DNA of 60,000 bases, taken from positions 893,069-953,068 of the forward strand of contig NW_019091424.1 of NCBI RefSeq assembly GCF_001949145.1. Direction: 5' to 3'. The position numbers and the translations under genes are program-made. Shown here one piece after another: positions 41,368 to 54,400 of this stretch. This DNA is from Acanthaster planci. Taxonomy: Eukaryota; Echinodermata; Asteroidea; Valvatida; Acanthasteridae. Position 1 is the stretch's first letter. The number at the start of each line of letters is the position of its first letter. The notes under the pieces were generated by a model that was not told the origin of the DNA, did not search any database, and was given only the letters and a program-made list of their open reading frames with translations.

Positions 41368-42310
41368 CCTTAAGGGAGTTTTGGAGGAGAAATGTGGTTC
41401 TGAAAAACCGGTGAGTAGGAAGTTTCGACCTAGATGCTCTGGTAACAAGGGCACTCTCCCACTGAAGGTGTACCAAGCGGGTAAGTCAATGACGTCATAC
41501 CAACCGAGACCGATGATTGGCAAGATCGCACTGTCTCGGCATGGCACCCTTGAAAAATCGCTCAGGTCGCACTGTCTGTCCGCTCTCAGTGTACAAAATG
41601 CCATAGGAAACTATTGTGTTCTATGTCATGCAGGCGGGCTTCCCTGTTTTCCCGTTTATGTAAACGGGCACCAATGACGTTACGGGAACATAAGAAGCGG
41701 TAATTTTTGAATCAACCGAAGAGGCAGGACGGAGGAAGAGGGTAGAGACGAGACATTTATTTGAAAATTCATGTTTCTTAATTAATGGAGGAATTTCATT
41801 GGTACTGTTCATCAAACCAATACATGACTTGGGACGTTTTTGGGACGTTTCCAAGTAAGTACCAATACTGAGGTGGTCCAGTACTTTATTTTTACTCTGT
41901 CATTTCTATATAGCTCAATTATTTTTACATTGATCACTGGTCGCTCATATTACTTCCAGACGATATGTATAGAAATAAAGACAGTTATTAAACGGCTTCG
42001 GATCACACTGATTTTCATTATAGATCAGTCAAGTCAGAACGTTGGGGGGGATATGATAGATATGGCAGAAAACTTTCACCATTGCTTCTTGAAAGTAACC
42101 AGTCAGGGGGCCTGTGAGCCATTTTTAGCGCAGAGGTGATGTTCAACCATAACTATTCAGGGCGCACTGTTTCATGATGATACTTTGAAGACATTTTGTG
42201 AAGGCTGCTCCTGAATTTGTGCTTTGCAAAAAAGCGAAGTTTAACCACCCTCCGTCCGTTTCGAGGAGCGCTTTCTGAATGCTTACCTCAGCTGTATGAG
42301 CCTCCAGCTA

Positions 42311-42490
42311 GTCAAAGAGAGGGCGCAATTTTCCTACAACTTCTTCCTTTGGTCGGACTGACACTTCGCTGGTTCACAAACGAGTTTCAAATGCACGCAT
42401 TGCAGTCGCATCGCTACCAACAAAATGAACACTCCCGACCATATGGCTTTTTTCAACCGATGAGGGGGTGCTTCTGCTCGAGACGGATTG
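42311..42490 (+). repeat. Dispersed repeat R1 (copy c)
   Basis: AGTCAAAGAGAGGGCGCAAT, TTCGCTGGTTCACAAACGAG, CGCTACCAACAAAATGAACA and GATGAGGGGGTGCTTCTGCT. It ends within about 10 bp of the LGR stop codon, so it forms the start of that gene's 3' UTR in antisense. Confidence 0.75.
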
Positions 42491-42499
42491 AGTCAGCAA

Positions 42500-45400
42500 T
42501 TAGGTTTTGACAATCATCGGAATGTCTTGTGACGTGCTTTCCACGCAGGTCGGTGGGATTGCGCTCACAGAGCTACGCTGGGTACTCAGATTGCCGCCAC
42601 CGGTCGTAAGGGGTGCCGTCTGAGAAACATCTGCGCTTCGTTTGCGTAGTTGATACCGCTGGGTCATCAAGGTCGATATGGTGTACAGGTAGGGGTTGAT
42701 GGACGAGTTGATTGGGAGAATAAAGACCATTGTCCAGGCGTAGGTTTGTACTGGAATCGTGACGGCTCCAGTCTGCGACAGAAGTCCCATTATTATGATT
42801 GGCATCCAGCAGGCGAAATCAGTGCCGACGATCAGCGCCATCTTGACTGCCATTTTGATTTCCTCGTCTCGATCCCGCCTCCTGGTGGCGCCCTTAGATG
42901 AGCGTTTGACGGACACGAAAATGGCGACATAGCACACCAGAATGATCACAAAGCAAATGAGGCTCACGACAATAAACATGAAAATGGCGTAATAGGAGGC
43001 CGGCGTCTTCTCATCCATTTCGTCGAAGACAAACGCGAAGGTCAAGTTGTCCGTTTCAAGCCAAGACGCCTTGTAATCCGACTTAGTAGCCAGTGGCAAT
43101 CCCACGCAAACGTCTGACAGGCCGTAAAAACCTGGGACATACTTCTCGATGACGTTCGGTAGGAGACTCAAGAAGCCTGACAGCGCCCATGTGATCACCA
43201 CGGTGACCCGAGCGGAACGAACGCGCAGCCGAAAGTTGCCGAAAGGGAAGGCAATACAGAGGAATCTATCCACGCTGATAACGGTGATAATAAACATGGA
43301 CGCCTCGCTGGAGGCCACGGATATGACGCCAGCCAGCTTGCAGAGGGGTGCTGAGCGCCAATAGACCGCGTGCAGAAAGTAGTCCTGGCCAAAGTGCAGG
43401 TCCGCACTGCCTATCATGACCATGTAGATGCCCATCAGCAGGTCAGCCACGGCCAAGTTGAGGATCAGGAAGATCTGGACTCGGTTGTGCGGTTCCGTGT
43501 GCCTCTGCCTGTGGCGCCAAAAGATCACGAAGACATTGCCCACCACGGCACTCAGACCTAGGATCCATATGAAGGCGCGGAGAACGGTCTGGCGAAGGAG
43601 GCCCTCGCAGGTGGCAAAGGGTGACGGAGGAGTGTGGCACTCTGTGCTGGCACTGAGCAGACAACAAAGCCGGTGATCATCAGCTGAACTACATGAGAAA
43701 GGAGCAACCAATTATCGTGTTGTGTGATAAACACGACTACGACCTCCGTGAAGCGGTACCCTATGCGCTCATTGGATATTTGGCGAATGCGCAAAAATCC
43801 CATTGTTCCCCTCGTGAGTTTCAGACACACTCATCAAGAATGACTTACAATGGTCAGCTGCATCTTTCTAGCACCGCTGAGGAAAAATAATCATAGGCAA
43901 AGAATCCCCTGGTCTGGGTGATGTATATGGTCTATAGCAATGCTATGCAGAAAAAAATGACAAAAGTATCTGGAGTTGATTACATCCTCTCCACTCTCAA
44001 GACCAGCCGCTGAAATGATACTAAATATTTGACATCGCCACGCCTATCACAACATGCGCCTAAAAAGTTGTACTTACAACGAATAAAGGGACTCTAACCC
44101 GTCGAACATGCCGCGTTCCAGATCTGCAATATCCGTCTTCATCTGAACCCTGGCCAAGACACAACAAAAGAATCCTAAGGTCTGAGATGAAATTTCTGAG
44201 ATGGTAGACTGGAAATAAAGTATGATATTCTGTATTATCATGAAGACGACTGCCAAAGTCGACTAAGTACATGTAATCATAAAGGTTGGAAATATTTCTG
44301 GAAATCCTCAGAAAACATTTGGGGATGTGGTTTTAAGTAATGAATTCCTGTTCAATAAGTTTGAAATTCAATTTGTTTTTCGATATATATAGTTTCTTAT
44401 GTGAAATTTTAAAAATGTGAAAATTAAACAATGAAAGCCACATCTACCTGTTGAGCACTGTTAACACCTAAGCCCCAGAATTAGTTTTAATGAAAGAGAT
44501 GTCTGTATAATTATATGCACGGGTCAACTTACATGTAGAGTTCGTTCATTGCAGCCGACAAGCCTGCAAAAGCGCCTTTCTCGATTGCAATGATTGGATT
44601 TTCTGAGAGATCCCTGGCAATCAAACAAACAGCGATTATAAAACAACTATGACTTGAAAAATCAGCCGATTATAGCACGTTGATACCATTGATAGTGAAA
44701 TGTGCCTCATTTCCATAACTTCCTTGTACGATCCACCTGCCAATTTGTAGAGCCGTGCATGAGTGTTGCGACATGTTGGGACCAAAGATGGCTATCAATC
44801 CCAATGACAGCGTGCACCGACACGCTGTCTCCTCTTCATGTGGTCCACACTTTGGGGCCACACCTTTAAGGCCGTTGATGACACATTAGATTAGATATGC
44901 ACTTTTCATACTTACAAATACTCGAGCTCGGAAAGGCCGCTGAAAGTGCCGTTTCTCAAAAAGACGAGATTATTCAGATCAAGATGCCTGCCAAGGTAGA
45001 GAAAAAACTTTCTATTGGGAGACTTTGAGACGCTGGTGGCAGAAGACCCTTTTCATGGTATTGCTCTTGCTCAGAACTATGCACGCATGCTCAGAACGTG
45101 TGCATGCTCCGAACTGGGTAAAAGGACTGGTGCGTTTCTCGCCCTCAAGGTCTCCTATTGAAGTGTCATCAATAAATCAAGATGTGTTAGCCTTTTAATC
45201 ATGAAAGTGGGAATTCGTTTTTGTGTTTCAAAGAAAATTATTTTAATTTTATATAATGCACGTTTTTGTTCCAACCTTCTGGTTTTAATTTGTGCAGTCA
45301 GATGTTCAACCGTAAGTCAGTCACCCCATTTCTAGTCTGGTCAAACCGTAAATCAAATGAGCTGTAACTTGTTTTGCGTTTTATTGTCAGTTTCTGACAT

Positions 45401-48400
45401 CCTTCAATTTCCCCCCAAGAACAAAGAATGATGATTCAAAACGGCTTACAGTGCTTTAAGTTGTATGAGTGGCTCGAACACGCCAGGGATCAGTTCCGTT
45501 ATGTTGTTCCTGCTCAAAAATCTGTAGTATAACACATTTAAATCAACAACATTTCTAAGTGCAAAAGACAAAAGAAACACCTCGATTGAGATATTTAGTA
45601 TCCTTAAATGAAATTTGCTGATGCTACATGTGTGATGCTGCCTACATCAACGGAGGAAATCTCATGGTGTATAGAATAACGATTCATGTCTGTTCGCCTT
45701 CTCAGTGTAATTCTCTGCACAGGGCTGACATTGATTAAGTGTGCAGCTGCATATGGGTCCCGGGCAGCACCAAGAGAGGGCGCGAATATCTTAGCAACAG
45801 CGGCTTCGGGCAAGTTCCAGCGACGACTGTAGTTAACTTTGGCTTGACTAACACCGCCCCATTTGGGGCCTAGGGGTATGGTCGCACCAATGGTTACCAA
45901 TAGCCGATTTCATTTATCATTACAGAGAGAACCATTCACATGGTATAATAACTGTACGAGATTTCAATGACCACGTACGCTGCAAGAATTGCAGCCAACG
46001 GTGAAATGTGTAACACGATGAGATTTAAAAAAAAATTGGCCGACTAGGGACGTTCCAGTGCCAAAGATTTGCGCATGCGCACTGTAAAAAAGCAGTTGAC
46101 TACTGGTTGAACTAAAGTTCGCGCCCTTCTTTGGTGGGAACTGCACTTCGCTGGTTCACAAACGGCTACGAAATGCACGCGTTACGGTCGCGTCGACTCC
46201 CCACCAGCACGACTCTTTTCAACCAATCAGTGAGTGCTTCTATTCGAGGAGGTTAGCCTTGGCTGTATTATCCAATCGCTGCAACTGATTTCGGCAATCT
46301 ATATAACATAGCCTATATTTAGCAGGCAATACAAATCTCTGCAGCGTACCTTAAGAAGAGAGTACTTAGAGCAGGTATAGGCCTGCTTCATTGAAAATTG
46401 ACACAGGACATTGAATCAAAATACTCACAGATGTTTGAGATTTCGAAGACCTCGGAAGGCGCCGTATTCGATCGTGTCGATTTCATTGTCCATCAAATTC
46501 CTTTTTCAAAATGAAAAGGAAAACAATGCATGTGATGTAAAATACCGATTGCGCCCGCTAAATCACGTGACCTATATGGTGGATATCAGCCCCTCATATC
46601 AACGCGTGTTTGAGTGTTTACAAACAATACAGCAAAATTATGGTATAGTACTCAGCATATCAGAAATCTGAGTACGGTAACTCGGCTTTATTTTTGGTAA
46701 CACTTTGCTTTTGATGGACGCAATGTTTGTTGATATTTAATACCACTATAGGTCACGTGACTTAGCAGGCGCAATCGGTCTATTGGATGTTTGTTATTTT
46801 AAAGTGGCCAATAATAAGGGTTCAAACAACAGGATAGAATTAGCGAACAATGTAGTTTCTTTCGCGCGTACTGTATGTGGGTCTACCGCGATGACGTCGA
46901 TATATAGGTTCATAATTAACACGCTTTGTCTCAGTTGGCTCAAACAAACAGCAGTTGTTCAATATCTTTCAGCTAGGTACAGGAATCTATCTTCTAGTTC
47001 GAAAAATTGAGCTCATTGATTTAATTAATTTATTATTTCAGAGATTAAAATGAAGGATGTGTGTCTGATAGAAATGGTAATTTACCAATGATGAGCAGGC
47101 AGCAGAATTGGAATTTAGAGGTAATGGGTTTTGATTATTCACATGTAGGCCTATCAGGACTTGCGACAGAAAACGTATTTCTGCAGGCAGCAGAATTGGG
47201 ATTTAGAGGTAATAGGTTTTGATAAATCACATGCAGGCCTATCAGGACTTGTGACAGAAAACGCATTCCTGCAGGCAGCAGAATTGGGATTTAGAGGTAA
47301 TGGGTTTTGATAAATCACATGTAGGCCTATCAGGACTTGCGACAGAAAACGTATTTCTGCAGGCAGCAGAATTGGGATTTAGAGGTAATAGGTTTTGATA
47401 AATCACATGTAGGCCTATCAGGACTTGCGACAGAAAACGCATTCCTGCAGGTAGAAGAAATGAGATTTAGAGGTAATGGGTTTTGATAAATCACGTGTAG
47501 GCCCATCAGGACTTGCGACAGAAAACGCATCCCTCGTTTAATTCTTGCATGAATACTCGCTCACAAAAACACCCTGTTTGGCTCTGATAAGGCATGTATT
47601 GGCTAATTTGATTACACGAATCCTGCCCGCATGCTTTCTCACGCAGAAAGACTTGCCTTCGATATTGTCTATAGCCTACCTGTCATATTAGAATACAATG
47701 CAAAGTCTTACAAAACATGCGTGCCACAAAGCCAGCAGATGACGGGTGGCTTTTTAACTTAACGGTCCAACGGCTACACGACGAAATCATTATGAGAAAA
47801 TGTGATACATGAGTTTGATATCTTTGCTGTTGTGATCGAAATGACAATCCGCAAATACTAGGAGCCACCGACGGCTGTTTTACCGTGGACACTTTTGCTC
47901 GAAACGAATTATTCACATCAGCTAGTGGCCTTGTTCAGAAATAAGATAATTACAGGCCGCTACAAGTAAACGTTGGGAGAACCAACCTTCCAAAACCACT
48001 CTGTGGTGATTAATTCTAGCACTATGAAAGTATACATAAAGAACCTTCATCGAAAATTTAACGGTAGGTTAACTTCAATCACGTTTAAACCTCTTGTTCA
48101 CACTGATATTGCTTGAAACCTTTGTGCTTAGAGTTAGTAAGGACAAATGCAAAGCCCACCCTCTTGTTAGATGTGGTTTAATCACTCCCGAGGTCGTTCG
48201 CTCCAAAGAAATAAAAAAATTTAAAACACAGGTCAGGTGAAAAATTCTCACAAAATGTAGGCGTCAGATTTTTTTTATTGTGCAAGTTGAACACGATTCT
48301 GCAACAACATACCAAAGAGTGTATCAAATAATATTAATGAAATCAAAAGGCACGAAAATCATGCATGTGTATCCGGATTAGTGCCACTTCACGAATGGCT

Positions 48401-51400
48401 GAAGCTGTTTGTAATATGTGACCGGTTTTCACGGGTACATTCCTTGCGATATGACGAACGTGGAAAACACTATGCGTGCGTGCAGACAGCTTAAAAATCG
48501 ACTTACAGTCTGTCTAGAGACCGAAGCGGTAAAAAGGCATCAGCAGGCAGCCTCCTCACGGCATTTTTGTTGAGGTGACTGCACAAAATTATGAGAAAAT
48601 TAGAAATAATACAAATAATGGTGGAATTTCTACAGCGCCCACCAATTGTAAACATCTTTTTCAATGCGCTACTACAAAAAGTACAGTTGAAAATTTTACA
48701 AACAAGAGGAAACCACACCTCAAAAATGTTTCATCAACTTAATCATCTAGGCCAAGGGAAACGATGAGGAACGGAATGACACATTTTGCTTGAAAGAACT
48801 CACCCTGCCCTCAGCACTGAGTGCAAATTTAAATTGATCCGAAAATCAACTCAAGATATTGTGAACTTCAGAAACACGCATGCAAGAAAGAATTATCATG
48901 GCGGTATGCAAGCATTTTGGGGATGGTTTGCAGATCTACACTGTGATGTTAATATCACACCCTAGCAAAGGACTACACCATACTGATAATACCCAGAATG
49001 TTGAATTAATAATGATTTAATGACACAAGTTTTGCGTTGTTGAAGAAATAAATGGGATCCTTTTCTCGAAAAGAATCCTGGCAAGCGAAAGAATGATAGT
49101 TCAAATTGAAAAGTGCAGTATAACTGATTCTTTCGAACGACAGACAAGAATAAAATAGTTGCCAGCCACGTTTTGGTAAACCCTGGCGCTGAAATACTCA
49201 ATTAACTATTCACATTCAGCCAGGTTCCCTATGTTTGAGAAAGAAAGCTTCCATTTTGAAAGGAGATCAATATCCAATTTACCTGAGTCCTTTGCACCAA
49301 AACTAAACTGTGGTATTAAATTGGTGTTTCAAGAACAATTCCACAGTCACGCAAGTTCAGTTCTTATTTTTTTTTGTGTGTGAAGCAAGTGTTGAGAATT
49401 CGATTGAAAGAAAGCGCGATAACATCAACGATGTGTTGATAATGAAACAAAAACATTCTGCCCCATTTTTCTTGAGCAAGGGCTTGTACATCTGGTAATA
49501 ATTCTACTCACAGTTGCTGGAGACTGCTCAATCCGGAAAATGCTTCAACGGGTAGGTCTGCGATAGTATTTTGGGAAAGAAACCTGAAAAATAAAAAAGT
49601 TCCTAAAAAGCCTTTTTCACAATGCTATTAACCATTAACATTTTCACAACTTCTCAAGTAACTTTGTTTCATATTGATTCCTTTGAGACATTTCCAATTA
49701 ACAGCACAAAGACAACTCACAAAACTTGTAATGCCGACATGTCGCGGAAACTTCTTGGTTGAACAGTCGTGATATCGTTACTGTACAGTAATCTAAAAGG
49801 AAGTGGACAAGAGGGTCAAGTACATGCTAGACAGATTGTAACACTTTCGTTCTCAAGGGTCAGTTTTGATGGTTGGTGTGACCTTAAGGCAGCACAGGCG
49901 CTGGACAGGTGCTTTCTAATCTCGCCACTTCCGAAAACATACTTATTTTGGTTTCATTTCTTTAGCTATTTGGCAATGTAATTTTCAGGTTTGAGAAGTG
50001 GTAGACAACAGGAAAGCCTACCGCCAATGATTCGACCCGAAATACTTTTTATTTGCAGAGGCCGAAGGAGTAAGTCACCATCGACCATTGAGGCAATTTG
50101 GTATTCAAAAAAGGCAAGGTCACTCGAGAACAAAGCGCTTGCATCGGCGTAGGACCGCATGGACTGGTTCCCGTCCCATAGTCTCCAAACGTCTTATAGA
50201 CGTCCTCCGAACGTACGTATAGGGACCGATAGCGGGTAATGATTCAGGAGGAATCCTGCCGGTTTATGCTAATGAGGAAATTAGCATAACCCCACAATGC
50301 AACAGTGTCACGGGACAAAACTTGGGAAGACTCTCTAGAATGGATTAACACTTTCTCTACTAAATTATTTCCGCACGCAACACACTTTCAGACGTATCTA
50401 CCTGCTTTTATAGATAACCGCTTCCAAAATTACAGGGGAAAAACCTTTCTGAAGTTTTCCAGAGAGCCATGTGTTCAGCTGTCACGCGTGCGAAACGTTG
50501 TGTGTAAAAATTATCTCTGTAGGGCTAAATAAAAAGAAATAGTTACGCATGTGCAGAACTAACCACAGACTCCAGAAGCTAGCTAGCTCCCGGTCCCTAT
50601 ATAATAAGGACACGGACCAGTCCAAAGGCCGCACTGATGGAACAGACCTCGTGTGCACTGTGTTTCCCGAATGACCGCCGACGCGCTGCTTTATTTGGAA
50701 CAAAAAATTTGTGGCCAAACCACACTGGCTCACTTTAATAGGGAAATCATGTCAGGTTCATTTGAAAGAACTATAAATCATACAAGTAATCAACTGCTCA
50801 CAGGGAGTTGCCTGCATGCACTTCGCTACTCACTATATTGTAGATTCTGAATTGCTTATTTCTGAAGAAATCTCATCATGTTAACACCAACAGGTGCATT
50901 TTCCGTTGTGATTCATTATGAATAAGTACGTATGCCAGCTGGTTTATGTGTACTTACAAAGTGTGGACGTGTTTTAAGCCTGGAAATGAATCTTCGTCGA
51001 GGTACCCAATTTTATCACTCACAAGAGTTCTGTTCAAGGGGAAAATGTTTGAAGACACAATAAACAACTAGAAAAAAAGCCCCACAGACGAGAAGAAGGC
51101 CAACATGAACCTGAATCCTCCACCGCACCTTCTTAAGTGGCATGGTTGACCAGATCCAACCGGTAGTGTCAATTAGGGGCGATGGGACTTAATTTATAAT
51201 TCCATGCTGCAGCTTTTAGGCAATTAGGTCGACCACGAGTGCTCCCCAGCCAAATTGCATACTGAAAAAGCAAACATGTGGCCTAATTGATTTACATATC
51301 ACAATTATCCGTATACACCCCCGTTTGAAGTCCTGAATATTTACGGATGATAAATGAAGCCATTACTGCATTTTAGTGGAGAAAAGCCTTTTAGAGATTA

Positions 51401-54400
51401 ATTGGCAGAGCAAAGAAACATTCAACGGCCTCACGTCATCACCCCTTTTTTGCTGAATCGCACGGGAGTAATTTATTGTTATTTTGCATTTTTCGGACCC
51501 GATCAGCGTCCTCTTGCATTACACAGAAAACACTTTTCTAAAATATGACACCATGACGGTTCTTTGATTTCTCAACGGTCACAGTTAATGGGTATCTAGG
51601 CCTATAAACGCTTAAACATGAAAAAGATTCGAAGAATTCGAAACTAAAACTTCCCAGCTCTCGTTTTCTCCTACTGGGCGCATTATCTATCCATAATTCC
51701 GTCATGAGCGCCGGTACTTTCTTGTTTCAACCTCTTCACTGGGCGATTATGCTGTTTTATTTGCGTTCCAATTGCATTGAGAAGTTACAGAGAGGTTTAT
51801 GCACAAAGCACTTCAATTTGTCATGGTTATCAGCTGCAAGTCTAAATTGGTTTGACATTTGGGTTCAGTTGCAAAGTCAAAATAGACTCACAAGATCCTG
51901 AGGTGCTTGAACTCTGTGAAGTCTAGATGGATACTTTCTTTCACGGACTGTGATGCACCACCGCCCCTGCTGGTACCGGCTTGACTGGTATTGGAATGGA
52001 ATTCTCCCAGATTTATCGCTAAGCTGTAGAATAACATTCCAGAAAATATTTTTTCTTTACTTTTCCTTCCCTTTCCTTAAAAGAAACATGAAAGGGCAAC
52101 TCGAAAAAGAGTTTTCATTTATATGGCGCCTCGTTTGAAGTGGTTTTCACTCGTTTTGAGAGTGAGTTGTCACATAATTCATTGATGTTCATTTCTTCCG
52201 TTTTTAAATTGTCTTTGAATGTATTATCAACTCTCAGCGTTTTTCTTCTCCCACCCCGAGTGTTGACTCACAGGTTTACCGTGTCCCTGGAAACCCAACT
52301 AGCCGAGGCTGCATCCCAGGGCACACCGTAACAGAGGAGGTTGTAGCCGCCACATAGGCACTGGGGCGGACATGGCTCGCCTGGGAGATAGGGGGGCAAA
52401 GTAATGGCACGGTTACACAGAGTGTTGTATTCGAGTCTATCACGAGTCTCTATCAACGAATCTTGACGTAAGCCTGTTATATCTCTGATGCTATTGAGAT
52501 TAACTACTGACCACAGTACTATTTTATCGACAAGAATATATAATATCAAATCATTGCTGTGAAATATGTGATTGCCGAGCTTTCGGTAACTGAGTACCTT
52601 CTTCAGGGCATGCAAGCAGATTCAGTTCTATAGTATCCGGTTCGTAAGTGACTTCGTCACAAAGGCTGACGCGCAACGATTTGCAGGCTCCCATTGGACT
52701 CGCTGAAGTTGTGCGTTAACTTCCGATTCCATGGTTCCATGTAAACGGCGATCAATGCATGTAACTCTATGTGCAGTACAGTGCATGTGCGGTGGGCGTG
52801 GTTTAAGCTGAAGTGACGTCACACTTACGAACCGGATAGAAACTCAGAAACACAAGCTGGTTACCACATCCTAGTTCATCCCCGTGTCCGGGGCAGTCAT
52901 CTGTCCCATCACACACCGCTGTCATGTTGACGCATGCGTCGTCGGTTGCGCACAGAGTTCTTCCCATGCTGCAACCATCATCCGGAGTTTCTTAAAAGAA
53001 AATAAAAATGGAAAGAAATTAACCACCACTCTGTGCCTTTTCCTTCGATGTCACGTGGTGACAATTTGATCCGGGTATTTTGACATGTTGAGTATATTAT
53101 CACAACGTCATTTGTGAAAGTGATGACTAAATATTCTAGGCAATATTAACTTCCGACGAAGGTAATTTGAAGCGACAAGCTCGCTATAGCTCTTGAATCG
53201 GTGACACAAATAGCCACGCTACAAAATGCTTTCACTTGAACTAACCGTAATAAATTCTTCGGTCACTGCAATTCGGTATATTTAGAGGGAAACCATCTGT
53301 TACGATTTATATAATCACGCTTGCGAGTTAATTAATTATTCCACCACTAGTACTATAACACCTGGAACGCCATCGCACTGTAAACCGAAAAGGGAAAAAT
53401 TGAAAAAAAAATGGCAATGACCGACTGCTTTTTATCAAAACAATTGGATGAATAAATTCTTTAGAGTCGTAATATAAGGGCACTATTCATTTATCATAAC
53501 CGAGGTATGGAACCTCGAACTCATTGCATACATTTTGAACCGTGATATCCATTTCAGGTTCGGTCCCACTGACGGCCGGGGATCGCTGTCCATATCGCCT
53601 TTCAGACGACAGTGGACATGCCTCTACACTGAAAAGAAAAAAAACTTGTGGGTATCTATGACTGAACTCAATACGGTGGCTCGAGGATTGACAAGAAATA
53701 AGGTCACTTACGACAGAAAAATTCATCATCTCCGCCGGCACAGTCTTTGGCTCCGTCACAGACAAGACTGGGCCGGATACAGCGCCCGCCTCCGTCCATG
53801 CAGTGGTAGCTATCCGACGTACAAGGAACGTTTGCTGTTTGATCATGAATGGAAAATGAACTTCGCGATAGATGTGAGCCATATCTGAGGGTCACAAAAA
53901 CGCTACAGTGATCTCAACAGATGGTGGCCGTCTTAAATTAACTTGACATAAGTATGAAAAGCTAAGGAAAAACGACAGCTGTTCTGATGGACGTGTTTCA
54001 CTTTTAGGCTAATTAAACTTGATGGCTCGTAAAGTATCAGGTTGACCCGTATACAAGTCAAGCAGTCGACTACACTTGCTTTCTAGGGTGACTTAAACAG
54101 GTATACTTAAATTGCATTACAGAAAACACCAAAACAACCCTGGCAAATAATTAATCGGACAGAGTTCAGATCGAGAATAAAACAATAAGTGCGAACTGTA
54201 TTACATATCTATTATGTTTAATTCTGAAAAATATACTTAGGCCTACTCTAAAAATCAGCTAAAATAATCGTCTCAAGATATCTAACTGGAATATCCGTTG
54301 TGGATGGCGTTCCTCATCGAAAGCTTAATCTCTCTGCATATATACTTTTCTTTAGAAACCATACATTAACGTCATTTTTCAAGAACCAGTGAAATACAAG

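Larger units (their letters stand above)
39951..42499. other. Convergent spacer between the LDLa/CUB gene (+) and the LGR (-)
   Basis: Contains three repeats (40394-40600, 41197-41367, 42311-42490) and no supported exon. On the minus strand AATAAA occurs at 41885-41890, about 610 bp after the LGR stop, a candidate poly(A) signal. On the plus strand AAATAAAACC at about 40275 could serve the LDLa/CUB gene. Confidence 0.5.

Noticed and set aside
41381-41677. 98-codon plus-strand open frame as a further LDLa/CUB exon
   Set aside because: No acceptor in phase and no cysteine or CUB pattern; it begins at the edge of a MITE-like element.
47090-47535. CRISPR-like regular array
   Set aside because: The whole 88-bp unit repeats with no unique spacers, in a eukaryotic intron; it is a tandem repeat.
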